Source of the DNA: Saccopteryx bilineata
Lineage: Eukaryota; Chordata; Mammalia; Chiroptera; Emballonuridae
Length of the DNA stretch: 64,000 bases
Assembly: GCF_036850765.1 (NCBI RefSeq)
Contig: NC_089494.1
Span: 1,674,001 to 1,738,000, forward strand
Direction: 5' to 3'
Shown here: positions 25,691-36,819 of the stretch, piece by piece
Numbering within the stretch: the stretch's first letter is position 1
Layout: the number at the start of each line of letters is the position of its first letter
Notes under the pieces: generated by a model
What the model was told of the DNA's origin: nothing
Seen by the model: only the letters and a program-made list of their open reading frames with translations
Databases searched by the model: none
Made by a program: the position numbers and the translations under genes

Positions 25691-26595
25691 CCAGTCCCGT
25701 CCGGGGTGAGCTAGCTGTGTCGCCAGCTCCTGGGTGACCAGCGGGTCCTCCCAGTCCCGTCCGGGGTGAGCTAGCTGTGTCGCCAGCTCCTGGGTGACCA
25801 GCCGGGTCCTCCCAGTCCCGTCCGGGGTGAGCTAGCTGTGTCGCCAGCTCCTGGGTGACCAGCCGGGTCCTCCCAGTCCTGTCCGGGGTGAGCTAGCTGT
25901 GTCGCCAGCTCCTGGGTGACCAGCGGGTCCTCCCAGTCCTGTCCGGGTGAGCTAGCTGTGTCGCCAGCTCCTGGGTGACCAGCGGGTCCTCCCAGTCCCG
26001 TCCGGGGTGAGCTAGCTGTGTCGCCAGCTCCTGGGTGACCAGCCGGGTCCTCCTAGTCCTGTCCGGGGTGAGCTAGCTGTGTCGCCAGCTCCTGGGTGAC
26101 CAGCGGGTCCTCCCAGTCCTGTCCGGGTGAGCTAGCTGTGTCGCCAGCTCCTGGGTGACCAGCGGGTCCTCCCAGTCCCGTCCGGGGTGAGCTAGCTGTG
26201 TCGCCGGCTCCTGGGTGACCAGCGGGTCCTCCCAGTCCCGTCCGGGGTGAGCTAGCTGTGTCGCCGGCTCCTGGGTGACCAGCTTCTCCTGGCCGTCCTG
26301 TCCGGGGTGAGCTAGCTGTGTCGCCAGCTCCTGGGTGACCAGCGGGTCCTCCCAGTCCCGTCCGGGGTGAGCTAGCTGTGTCGCCAGCTCCTGGGTGACC
26401 AGCCGGGTCCTCCTAGTCCTGTCCGGGGTGAGCTAGCTGTGTCGCCAGCTCCTGGGTGACCAGCGGGTCCTCCCAGTCCCGTCCGGGGTGAGCTAGCTGT
26501 GTCGCCAGCTCCTGGGTGACCAGCCGGGTCCTCCCAGTCCTGTCCGGGGTGAGCTAGCTGTGTGGCCAGCTCCTGGGTGACCAGCCGGGTCCTCC
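25691..26595. repeat. 60-bp minisatellite with a central palindrome
   Basis: About 15 copies of a 60-61 bp unit containing 'ccggggtgagctagctgtgt' and 'ctcctgggtgaccagc'. Each unit carries the perfect palindrome AGCTAGCT. Variant units recur at regular spacing: the variant 'gtcctgtccgggtgagctag' near 25937 and 26117 (180 bp), and 'cctcctagtcctg' near 26050 and 26410 (360 bp), which shows duplication of multi-unit blocks. Confidence 0.95.
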
Positions 26596-26619
26596 CTGCG
26601 GGCCTCCGGCAGTTATGGG

Positions 26620-26990
26620 ATCAGGGGGTAGATGGTGAGAATTATTTCTCTTGTATCGCCTGGCAGTGTTTTTTATTAAAGCATTTCCAATATCATTCAC
26701 ATTAAAGGAACTAAATTGGGAGAATTGATGATCAATACAAATAACCAGTTACTGAAACTGGGAAAAGTACTAATGATTTAATTTGCGTGTGTGGCAATAG
26801 CATTTCTTTTATGACTGCCTTGATAATAAAAGACAGGCTGCATATCATAAACGCAAGCAGATCGAGAAACTCATTAATTCTCCTGTTCATTTTTAAAAAT
26901 GGTGTTCCCGGCTTTTACAGTGACAGTTTAGTAATTAGGGTGCCTAATTTTAATCTGTTACGTGGGTGTGTACCCTGCCTAGCCTGGGAC
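26620..26990. promoter_or_regulatory. AT-rich island, candidate conserved element
   Basis: Directly after the 60-bp array the composition drops to AT-rich for about 370 bp, unlike its GC-rich neighbours. It contains several homeodomain-type cores: 'taatgatttaat' near 26771, 'cattaattc' near 26872 and 'gtaattaggg' near 26931. It does not resemble a transposon I know and has no open frame of note. It is a candidate enhancer or other conserved element by composition and motifs only. Confidence 0.35.
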
Positions 26991-28166
26991 ACCAGCTAGT
27001 ACTGGTGGGATTCTGGGCCTCCCTTGGTGGCCCTGAAGAGGTCCAGGGGACTCTGGGTGAGAGCAGAGCCTGTCGCCCTGTGGGGCCGTGTTTGGTTTCC
27101 GTTAGTTACTCTGGCTGCTTCAGGGGCCTGTGAACCCGGGGAGTGTGTGTCACATGGAATTGGGCTGTGGGCTTAACGACAGGCCCTTTTGGAGAGAGTC
27201 ACACATGCTGGAGGCTCCTTCAGGGGTCCTCACCCCATGGCGATTTTGCTGTCATTAGTGCGGAGGCTGAGAAGCCCTCTGGTCCCTGCGTGCAGAGTGC
27301 CAGCATCTCCCCCGGCATTACAGTAAGCCACACCACGCTGGGCCAAGCTGGGTTTGGTTCTGCTACACACCGTGCAACCCAGACAGTAATTCTGAAACCA
27401 CTCCGGGACGAGTTACACACGTCATACACCAGCGTGGGGTGCAGAAGTGAGGTCCGCTTTCATTATCTTGTTTGCATGTGAATAAAATATACTTTTGTTC
27501 TCTTCTTGCTCTTTCTCTTCCAAATTTGAAAAGTGGGTTTGAGTCCCCAGAACTTAGGAGCGTGTTTCACAGGGAGCTGTCGTTGGGGCGGTGAGGCATG
27601 TTTGTGCTGTAGTGACAAGTCGAAGGCAGGAGATGACGGAATTGTAAATTGCACTTTTAGAGTCTGCTGGAGTGGAGCGGAGCGTGGAGTCCTTGGCTGC
27701 CTCCTGCCGCCTGCCCGCCCGCCCGCCCGCCGCGCCTTTTGCTGTGGCGCTTGAGGAAGGCCGGTGCGGGCAGGAGGGCGGGCCCTGGCTCCTTGTTCCA
27801 CGAGTGTTTCCTTCGTCACCGTGCATGCTGGTCACGTGCTCAGGTGACGGCTCGGGGGCCACAAGCACACTTTCCCACCCTGATGTGTGTGACGGGGCCG
27901 GTGCTGTGATCACTTCCTGGCGTTCTCTCCAGCTAGGGTGACGGGTGTGTGTTTGCTGGGTCGCATCCTGGAGACGCCGCTGAGCCAGGAGCCCGAGTCG
28001 TGTTGGTGGCTTCCGCACACCGGGAGTTTGCACTGGTGTGTGGCCTTGTCTTCTGAATGAGGTTGCAAGGCTGAGTGGGGGATGACACTCAGCATGTGTC
28101 TGTGACGTTGGGGACAAGGAAGGGAGACAGTCATGGAATAGACAGCTTGGCAGCACATTGGGTTGT

Positions 28167-28169
<3 letters not shown>

Positions 28170-28200
<31 letters not shown>
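28170..28200. repeat. (TG)n microsatellite
   Basis: About 15 uninterrupted TG dinucleotides, just upstream of a SINE. Confidence 0.95.
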
Positions 28201-28201
<1 letters not shown>

Positions 28202-28260
28202 TAGCTCTTCAAAATATATTGTTATTTTTAATCATAGTGAGAAACTCCTAACATAGTTTT

Positions 28261-28525
28261 TTAATTTTTATTTATTTTTTTGTGACAGAGACAGAGAGAG
28301 GAACAGATAGGGACAGACAGACAGGAAGGGAGAGAGATGAGAAGCATCAGTTCTTCATGGCAGCACCTTAGTTGTTCATTGATTGCTTTCTCATATGTGC
28401 CTTGACCATGGGGATACAGCAGAGCAAGTGACCCCTTGCTCAAGCTGGCGACCTCGGGGTTTCAAACCTGGGTCCTCTGCATCCCCATCCGATGCTCTAT
28501 CCACTGTGCCACTGCCTGGCCAGGC
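28261..28525 (-). mobile_element. tRNA-derived bat-type SINE, reverse orientation
   Basis: On the minus strand it reads 'agcctggccaggcagtggca' at the head, then a B-box-like 'ggtttgaaacc', 'gtcaaggcacatatgagaaa', and a tail with CTGTCTGTCCCTATCTGTTC-type sequence and an A-rich end. It is the same class as the copies in intron 2. The + strand shows the tail first, at about 28261-28345. Confidence 0.85.
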
Positions 28526-28786
28526 TACAAAGTTTATTATCTCAACTAATTTTAGGTGTTCAATAGTGTTAAATATATTTACACTTTTTCATCTTGCAAA
28601 AGAAAAAACCAACTAGGTAGTTCTTAGGAAACACAAATTTACCCTGTTTTCTACCCCATGCTGAACACCAGTACTACCTAACTGACTCTAAAGGAAAGAA
28701 GTCTACATAGACAACTAGACACATATGCATATCATAGCGTGTATGTGTATGTCTATAGATTACATTAATATCAACTTTATAGTAAG

Positions 28787-28869
28787 TATACTGCTCACAA
28801 AAATTAGGGGTTGTTTCAAAATCAGTATGAAGTGATAAAATATCCCCTGATTTTTGTGAGCGGTTTACA
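28787..28869. mobile_element. Mariner-like MITE, copy 2
   Basis: About 83 bp with left end 'tatactgctcacaaaaatta' and right end, reverse complemented, 'tgtaaaccgctcacaaaaat'. The interior shares 'tttcaaaat' and 'gataaaatatcccct' with the copy at 7739-7818. The element is flanked by TA on the left. It is a non-autonomous element without coding capacity. Confidence 0.7.
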
Positions 28870-29950
28870 TAACCTAGCATGTACTGTTACGTATGTTACC
28901 ACGTGTTCCAGGTTCTCAGGCGGGCACACTGAGTGGTTAGGCTGCTCTGGGGCCGTTCTCCCTGGAAAGAGGAGGGGAAAGAAATGCTTCCTGGGTCCCT
29001 GGACAGAGTGGGTAGTTGCAGAGCTCTGCTCGCTTCTTCTGGAAGCGCAGTGTGACCCAAGGCCACCCTGTGTGACCGCCAAGGCCAAGAAGTATGTGAA
29101 CTGCAGACGAGCTCTCGAGTTAGAGGGGCCTGGGGACAGTGTTGGGGGTCCCGGGGGCCAGTGCATGTCAGAGGTGTGACTGGATCCTCATCTTCCAGGT
29201 CCCCAGGGCTCCCTCCCTGCCCTGCTCTTCCCGGTCATCGCCTGGGCAGAGGTCGCTCTGACCTTTCCTGACTGCTGTAGATTTCTCACAGCCTGTGCCA
29301 CCCCGATATTCCGTGTCTGCCTGCGTGTCTCCTAGGAACATAGGGCCCAGAGCCGCTGCCTGTGCCCTGGGGCCCGGGCCTGCCTGGTACGGCCGACTCG
29401 GCTGGCTACGCGGCACACGGGCTGTGGCCTGGCCCCATCCGGGCGGCTGGGTGTTGTGGGACCTGCATGTCACCATAGTGATCCCGCTGCTGGCAGGGCC
29501 GTGGACACTGGGCACCGGGTCTCCTGCGCAGAGGTGGTGCCCTGGGACCAGTTTCCTGAGGACTCCACTGCCCTCTGACGCTGCCTCCTTCACAGTCTTT
29601 CTGAGAAACAAGGGGTGTTAGAAACCAGGCGTTGTAATTTCCATTGAACCCTGTGATGAGTCAGGACTGAGCGGGTGAGGTTCTCAGTCTGCTGTTTGCA
29701 GATAGCGCCCCAGCTCAGTGCTTAATGACACGGTGGGGAGTTGTCTCTGCCGGGGCCGTCAGCAATAGCTGCCCTAGGGCCGAGTCAGTATCCTAGAGTC
29801 TGCGGCCTCTCCACTTCTCGGACATCTGCTCGGCCCTGGCATCAGCCAGGACGCGCTGCAAGCTGTCCTGCATTCGGAGGTGATGGCCAGACTGGGGAGC
29901 ACTGGGCTTCCCGCCCACTCACCCCAGGGCTGCTGTCCGTGGGCCACGGC

Positions 29951-30490
29951 TGGGCCATGCTCTGCTGGCTGTGGGCAGGTGTGGTGGGGCACACGGGGTC
30001 TCAGGTGGGCCGAGGGCAGGGCCATGCTCTGCTGGCTGTGGGCAAGTGTGGTGGGGCACACGGGGTCTCAGGTGGGCCGAGGGCAGGGCCATGCTCTGCT
30101 GGCTGTGGGCAGGTGTGGTGGGGCACACGGGGTCTCAGGTGGGCCGAGGGCAGGGCCATGCTCTGCTGGCTGTGGGCAGGTATGGTGGGGCACACGGGGT
30201 CTCAGGCGGGCCGAGGGCAGGACCATGCTCTGCTGGCTGTGGGCAAGTGTGGTGGGGCACACGGGGTCTCAGGCGGGCCGAGGGCAGGACCATGCTCTGC
30301 TGGCTGTGGGCAGGTGTGGTGGGGCACACGGAGTCTCAGGAGGGCCGAGGGCAGGACCATGCTCTGCTGGCTGTGGGCAGGTGTGGTGGGGCACACGGGG
30401 TCTCAGGTGGGCTGCAGCTGGGCCATGCTCTGCTGGCTGTGGGCAGGTGTGGTGGGGCACACGGGGTCTCAGGCGGGCCGAGGGCAGGAC
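29951..30490. repeat. 67-bp minisatellite, 8 copies
   Basis: The unit contains 'ccatgctctgctggctgtgg', 'gcaggtgtggtggggcacac' and 'ggggtctcaggtgggccgag'. Because 67 is not a multiple of three, successive units shift frame, yet stops are absent in several frames, so long mock ORFs appear on both strands. The seventh unit diverges at its end ('gggctgcagct'). Confidence 0.95.
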
Positions 30491-31149
30491 CCTCACTGAA
30501 GCTGACACAGGTGTGGGGATGTCTCAATAGTGCAGCCTGGGAGAACCACGGGGCCGGTGCGGCCAGCAGGACACTCCTGCGTTGTTCAGGGGTCTGGGCT
30601 GTGCTTCTGGGCTCCTGAGAGACACCTGGGGGCTCCCAGTGCCAATGTGCTGAGAACCTCCTGGGCCCGACCTGAGTGGGCCAGACTGGCCTCTGGGGAC
30701 AGTGCCCTGACCCTGGCCTGTGAGCACGCTGCTGCCATTAGCAGATGGCATCCACCTGTGCTGAAGGGACAGATGCTGGCAAGGCGGAGCTGTCTGGTGA
30801 CATCTTCCTGGGCTTGTGGAGCCGTGTTCAAGGTGACTGCTTTCAGTGACAAGACCAGAGAGAGCGAGAGGTGACATTTGGAAGAACTGCTAACAACCAA
30901 GACTGTCCTCAGCCCTGCTGTGGTGCCGCCTAGGCTGGGGTGGGGGGTGGGAGGCTGTGTTGGGTCAGCGGCCATGTGGCAGTTGCCCAGGGTGTGAGGA
31001 GAAGGTGTCTGTCGGGTGGGGGGCTTACTCAGTTAACTCCTCTTCAGTAAGGTCACTTGTAAGTATGCCTCTGCATTAAGAGGAACACCATTTGCATTCT
31101 AACACTTTGTAACAAGTGTTCGTTTCAGTGATTTTAACTGCAGTATAGC

Positions 31150-31290
31150 ATTGCTTTGCTTTATGGAGGTATAATCGGCAGGTTTCATTGTATCCATTTA
31201 AAGTGTGTAGTGATGGATGGTGTGTTGATCATCGCAACCCAGTGAGGTCACACCGCCAACATTCTACCTAGCAGCGCTTCAGGGTTCAGC
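31150..31290. repeat. Possible old L1 fragment
   Basis: The stretch 'ggaggtataatcggcaggtt' followed by 'atttaaagtgtgtagtgatg' resembles a sequence common in the 3' region of ancient mammalian L1 elements. It is short and diverged. Confidence 0.35.
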
Positions 31291-32700
31291 CCAGCATTCT
31301 AACAGAATCACCCTGCTGCAGGTCAGCCAGAGGCCCGGAGCTTATCCAGCTCCCAGCTGGACGTCTGTGCCTTTGACCAGCATCTCCCGTGTCCTCAGCC
31401 CAGCCCGCCCGCTGTATTTTAACCATTACTCGGGTGTGATCACTCTGGCTGTCTTAATGGACAGCAAGTAGGGTTAAGCAGTGTCAGGGTTCAAGGCAAA
31501 TGAAATGATTGGAACGCAGGGGAGTGGGACCCGTCTGGGCCCCTGGTCTCTGGTCTGTGGCTGACCAGTGTTTGTCGCCTCCTCCTGGGCCATTGTGTGC
31601 ACTGGCTGGGAGGTTGCAGGTCCTGGTGGTGGCCAGCGGAAGGCCACTAGCTGACAGTGCGGACACATGCTTAGGGCCAGGCTGGTCAGCAGAGTGACTC
31701 TCTGCCCCTCGTGGCATGCAGCCACAGCACGGAGCACTGCCTAGAAGGTCCAGACCCGTCTTCCTGAGGGGCCAGGGGTTGGAATACCATTGCCCAGAGT
31801 TTGCCAGCCCACTGTAGGGCCACTGAGAGCACGCTGAGTGGTGTGGAGACGGCAGAGTGAGTGGACGTGGGCCCAGGCCTGGCCCAGCGTCGACTGAGGG
31901 ACACCTGCCATCAGGTGGGGCAGCTGCCAGGCGCACGTCCCCCTTCTCTGACGGGGACTCCTGGGCTGGGACCTGCAGCTCCTCAGATGCCCGGACCCTT
32001 CTGGCCTCCTGGGTGGCTCATGGGCGAGAGGCCCTGCTCCCCACTCCGTGCTGTTGGTCTCCCACGGGACCACTCCTTGCTTGTGTTTGAGATGACTGAA
32101 GTGTTTGGTGTGGACGCAGTGGTGAGCGACTGCCCTATTTGTGGGAGGCAAGATGGACACATGGCATGCAGGGCCACCGGGTAGCTATGTATGAAGTGTG
32201 GCCGCACGGCGAGCTGGGAGGTGTTTGCTCGGAGGATGCCGGTCCTGGTTTGGGGCCAGTCTCCAGCTCCGCCCTCCCTCAGGCCATGGTGTCCGGCTCG
32301 CTGAGGGCCTCCAGACGGCCCGGCCCGGCCATTTCAACAGGCGGTGAGTGGTCGGGGCCCAAGTGGGCATTCAGAGGCTGTTTGGAGGAAGCAGGTGGGT
32401 GGCAGGGAGGGGCTGGACCTTGGGGAGCAGTCACTGGGGCTCTGCTCCCCACTGCTTAGCACCAGCCACCACCTTCCTGTCGCTCCTGGGAGCGGCCCTC
32501 CTGGGCCCTGGTTCCCAGCCCCCAGCCTCGCTGGCCTCCTCCTGCGTGGCTGCTCTGCCTCACACGTCTTCCCTCCAGCCAGCTGTCCCATGTAGGTGTT
32601 CACATGGCCTCCAGGCCCTCCTCACGCTTGGCGTGGTCACCCGTGACTGCCCAGAAGGGTCAGCACCCAGATCTGTGGGGCTAGCTCACATGTCCTCTCC

Positions 32701-33060
32701 AGCTTGGTCCTGCACCCTCCCCCGCCTTCACCCTGAGCCCAGCTTGGTCCTGCACCCTCCCCCGCCCTGCCATGCCTGCCCGTGGGTGTCCCCGACCTCC
32801 CCCGCCTTCACCCTGAGCCCAGCTTGGTCCTGCACCCTCCCCCGCCCTGCCATGCCTGCCCGTGGGTGTCCCCGACCTCCTCCGCCTTCACCCTGAGCCC
32901 AGCTTGGTCCTGCACCCTCCCCCGCCCTGCCATGCCTGCCCGTGGGTGTCCCGGACCCTCCCCCGCCTTCACCCTGAGCCCAGCTTGGTCCTGCACCCTC
33001 CCCCGCCCTGCCATGCCTGCCCGTGCGTGTCCCCGACCTCCCCCGCCTTCACCCTGAGCC
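32701..33060. repeat. 80-bp minisatellite, about 4.5 copies
   Basis: The unit begins 'agcttggtcctgcaccctcc' and contains 'ccatgcctgcccgtgggtgt' and 'cttcaccctgagccc'. Full units start at 32741, 32821, 32901 and 32982. The first copy (32701-32740) lacks the middle 40 bp. The sense strand is C-rich. Confidence 0.95.
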
Positions 33061-34928
33061 GCGGTCTCTTCCTTCCCTGTGCCCCCTGCTCCCCCCAGGC
33101 CCTGAGGAACTAGGCCCCTGCCTTGCTCTGACTGGGGCCACGTCAGTGTTACAGGTGTGCTCAGCGATGCTGTACCTGTGCTCACCCGCCTGGGGGTGGA
33201 AAGCCCCCGGCCAGATCTGGTGGTGGGGCCGGGGTTTCTCTTCTAGTTCTGACATTTTGAGGACTTCGTGATGCTCTCATCAGAGTGGTTTCCTCTGTTC
33301 CCAGTAGTCGCTGGTCCATGGTTAGGTGCCTTTGAGTCACACTTAACGTTTTCAAATCCGTTTCCCCACGTGGCCTTTGGGAAGGATCAGGACGCTGCTC
33401 CGAGGACCCTGGCGGTGAGAGGCTCCTTGGAAGGAGGGGGGTGGCCTGCCTGTGAACGTGTGCGGCCACCGCCTACACGAGAAAGACAGGAAGTGGACAC
33501 AGTAGTTCAGCGCCTCTTCGTCCCGGCGTGGGCAGCTCATGGTGGAGGGACACAGATGTCTTTGTAGAAGCGGCTTCCCTGGTGCCCTCTGAGCGGGTCC
33601 CTTTTCTGCACCGATTGTCCGCACTTCTCGAGTCCTTGTGCTGTTCTTACGAAAGGGTGGCCACAGTCCTCTGCCTTCTGAGAGCACGTCGCTGCCCGCA
33701 GGGGGACAGGGCCTGTCAGCAGCCCGGGCCCAGGTGCCCACGCCCCCTGGTTTTACAGACAGGGGTGTCTGCTCTGTGTGGTTGTGCCTAAAGCAGCATG
33801 TTGTCACCGGTCACGATTGTCCGTAACAGCTTTATAAAAAAATCAAAATGGGTTGTTGTTTTCATTATAACAACAGTGTTCCTTATAAACGATTTCAACA
33901 GTAAGGAAGTTCAGACAGTAAGAATTTAAAGGAACTCCTGAAAGGAACCCACCACTCAACTAGGAAACGGGGTTTCTGTGGGAATGCCTCATCCGGTGAC
34001 CTCATGTCCGCTGCTGTCCCCGTGGCCCCAGACCGCCCCTCTGCTGCCAGTGCTGTGAGCTCTGGGCACACAGACTTGCTCTTGTCCAGACATGCATTTC
34101 CTGGGGCTGAAACTCAGAACTTGGGCAGAGGCCCCGCCTGTTCACCTTGCTCTGCATCTCGGGCCGCGATTCTCACTGGGGGGCAGCTGGGTACCCGTCC
34201 ATTTCAGACCTAGCACGCAGTCAGTTTTCAGACCTAGCACGCAGTCAGTCTCCAGTTTTCCAAGTCTGCTGTCAATCCTGACTTCTCTCAAGAAGCTGCT
34301 CTGTCGACTCCTGATGAGAGCTCCCACCCCCTGTAGAGAATGCAGGAACAGAATTGTGTGCAACGGGATGCTAGCAGCGGGGAGGGCTGCATCTCGGTCC
34401 CCAGTCCCTGAGGACCTGTGTGCATCTCTGCATCGCCGGTCCTCGGCTCTCATCCCCTGTCCCCTGTCTCCTGTCTGCCGTGCGTGGTCACACTGTGCCT
34501 CCAAGGAACAGTGTTAGAGCCCCTCTGGGCTGCTGTTGAAGTGGCTGGTGTCCAGTGATACTTGCTGTGTTCGAATTGAATACAGAAATTAAAAAAATAT
34601 TTTACTTATTTAAAATTAAATCCATTCCATAGGTACTTTTTCAGGAAGAGTAATTTTGTAAGACAGAGTAGGCAGGAACAGAAGAGGGCCCTGGTTGACA
34701 TTTGAGCTGGTCGCTGGAATGTCTGGCTCAGCAGAGGACATCATAGCCCCTCTGCCTGTCACCTGCTGTGTTTCACACATCCCACCCCTCTGGGAAGCTC
34801 CTCCGTGTCCTTGTGAGGGTGGGAGTGAGGGAGGCACAGGCGTCTTTGTGTTCTCATGGAGACAGGCCCAGGGCACCCCCACAAGCAGTTTCAGAGACTG
34901 TGCCTCCATATGTTGGGAGGGAGGAGAG

Positions 34929-34994
34929 GTGAGCCCTCCATTCATGGGGTTCCTCTGTCACTGGTTCCTCTGTCACTGGTTCCTCTGTCACTGG
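34929..34994. repeat. Short direct repeat, 15 bp x 3
   Basis: The motif 'tcctctgtcactggt' occurs three times in tandem around 34950-34994. A separate 24-bp direct repeat, 'cagacctagcacgcagtcag', occurs twice at about 34206-34248. Confidence 0.85.
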
Positions 34995-35555
34995 CCCATG
35001 GAGCCTCCAGCCGCTGAGCTGGTTCTCATAGGGCAGCCGGTGACGGCAGGCCCACACTGCTGGTGAAGACTTGTGGACTTGGGTCTGTGGTGGGCGCCAT
35101 CGAAAGGTTATGAGGCTGCTTGTCACCTGTCCTGGGGGTGTCCTGTGTCGGGCTCTGATCTCAGTCCTGTGGTCCTTGGGGGGTTGCAGCCACCTAGCTG
35201 CCTAGGATACCTCTGGCCTTTGGCTGGCTTAGGCGGCTCATGGCTGTTTGATGTTCAGGAATCCGGAATTTTACACTTACAAGTCAAATCTCCAAGTCCC
35301 TGCCTGCCAGGATCTTTAAAATTATTTTGTTTAGCAGCTAAAGGAAATAAGGATTGTTTTATCTGGATGCTTCATCCATCTGGATTCTCAATCTAAAGAG
35401 TTTATTTTATCAAGAAGTTTAAACATGCTAAAACCACGACGTAGTGGTTTATCAGTGAACAGACGTAGCCGTCTGGAAGAGGGGCTGGGGGCTGGGAGGC
35501 CGTTCTCCTCTGTGGAGAGAACTGACGCTGTGTTGCTGCTGCAGACAGTTGTTAT

Positions 35556-35712
35556 CGTGTGCGCGTGTGTGCGCGTGTGTGTGTGCGTGTGTGCGCGTGT
35601 GTGTGCGCGCGTGTGTGCGCGTGTGTGTGCGCGCGTGTGTGCGCGCGTGTGCGCGTGTGTGTGCGCGTGTGTGCGCGTGTGTGTGTGTGTGTGCGCGCAC
35701 GCGCGTGCGTGC
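35556..35712. repeat. Alternating (TG/CG)n tract
   Basis: About 155 bp of nearly uninterrupted alternating purine-pyrimidine sequence made of GTGTGC and GCGCGT blocks. Such tracts favour left-handed Z-DNA under supercoiling. All frames are open across it, producing mock Cys/Val/Arg or His/Thr/Arg proteins. Confidence 0.95.
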
Positions 35713-35964
35713 TGCGTCTGTGCACAGGGCTCTGGCGGCCTGGTGTTGCCTGCCACGGCACCAGTGCCGTGCCCCCCCCACTGGCCGGGCCTTCCCAGGG
35801 CCGCTGGGAGGGGCTGCCAGTCTCAGGAGGCCCCGTGAAGAGCTTCCTGATAGAACGCACCGAGACGGAGTTCTATTACTCTCACATGTAGCATCTATCC
35901 GGAAACTAAAACATAAATCTGTCCCGACGAGGTGTGCGGAAATAAGCCCTAAATCTTTGCTGCG

Positions 35965-36534
35965 TGGCCACCTGTCACAACGTGGCGCTCTCCTCGTGGC
36001 CACCTGTCACAACGTGGCACTGTCTTCGTGGCCACCTGTCACAACGTGGTGCTCTCCTCGTGGCCCCCTGTCACAACGTGGCACTCTCCTAGTGGCCCCC
36101 TGTCGCAACGTGGCACTGTCCTCGTGGCCACCTGTCGCAACGTGGCACTGTCCTCGTGGCCCCCTGTCGCAACGTGGCGCTGTCCTTGTGGCCCCCTGTC
36201 GCAACGTGGCGCTGTCCTCGTGGCCCCCTGTCGCAACGTGGCGCTGTCCTCGTGGCCCCCTGTCGCAACGTGGCGCTGTCCTCGTGGCCACCTGTCGCAA
36301 CGTGGCGCTGTCCTCGTGGCCACCTGTCGCAACGTGGCGCTCTCCTCGTGGCCACCTGTCGCAACGTGGCGCTCTCCTCGTGGCCACCTGTCGCAACGTG
36401 GCACTGTCCTCGTGGCCACCTGTCGCAACGTGGTGCTCTCGTGGCCACCTGTCGCAACGTGGCGCTCTTCTCGTGGCCACCTGTCGCAACGTGGCACTGT
36501 CCTTGTGGCCACCTGTCACAATGTCGCGCTCTCC
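35965..36534. repeat. 32-bp minisatellite, about 18 copies
   Basis: The unit reads 'ggccacctgtcgcaacgtgg' then 'cgctgtcctcgt'. Two main variants differ at 'gccacctgtc' versus 'gccccctgtc', so only some units carry a CACCTG E-box. The edge units have 'tcacaacg' instead of 'tcgcaacg', as expected if CpG loss is greater at the array margins. Mock ORFs on both strands repeat every 32 residues. Confidence 0.95.
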
Positions 36535-36819
36535 TGAAGCATGATCGCTAGGCTTTCCGTCGAGTTTCACTCAGGGAGCTCACTAAACAAAGCAGTGCCT
36601 GGGGAGAGGCTCACCGCACAAACACGACTCAGAAAAGTCATCCTCGAAAGTTTGCTTTTTGATTAAAAAATTTAAAATTTGTATTAATTTAATCAAATAG
36701 GTTATTTCATGGAAGAACATGTAAATTAAAAATTATTTCATACATACAGATTTCTGTCTGATGACCTCGCTCAGGGCGAGGCTCCTGGAGTGGCCCTGCT
36801 GGGGCACAGGTGTGTGTGT

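Noticed and set aside
29951..30618. Overlapping Cys/Trp/Gly-rich ORFs across 29.7-30.6 kb
   Set aside because: Translations of the 67-bp tandem array, with equivalent frames on both strands.
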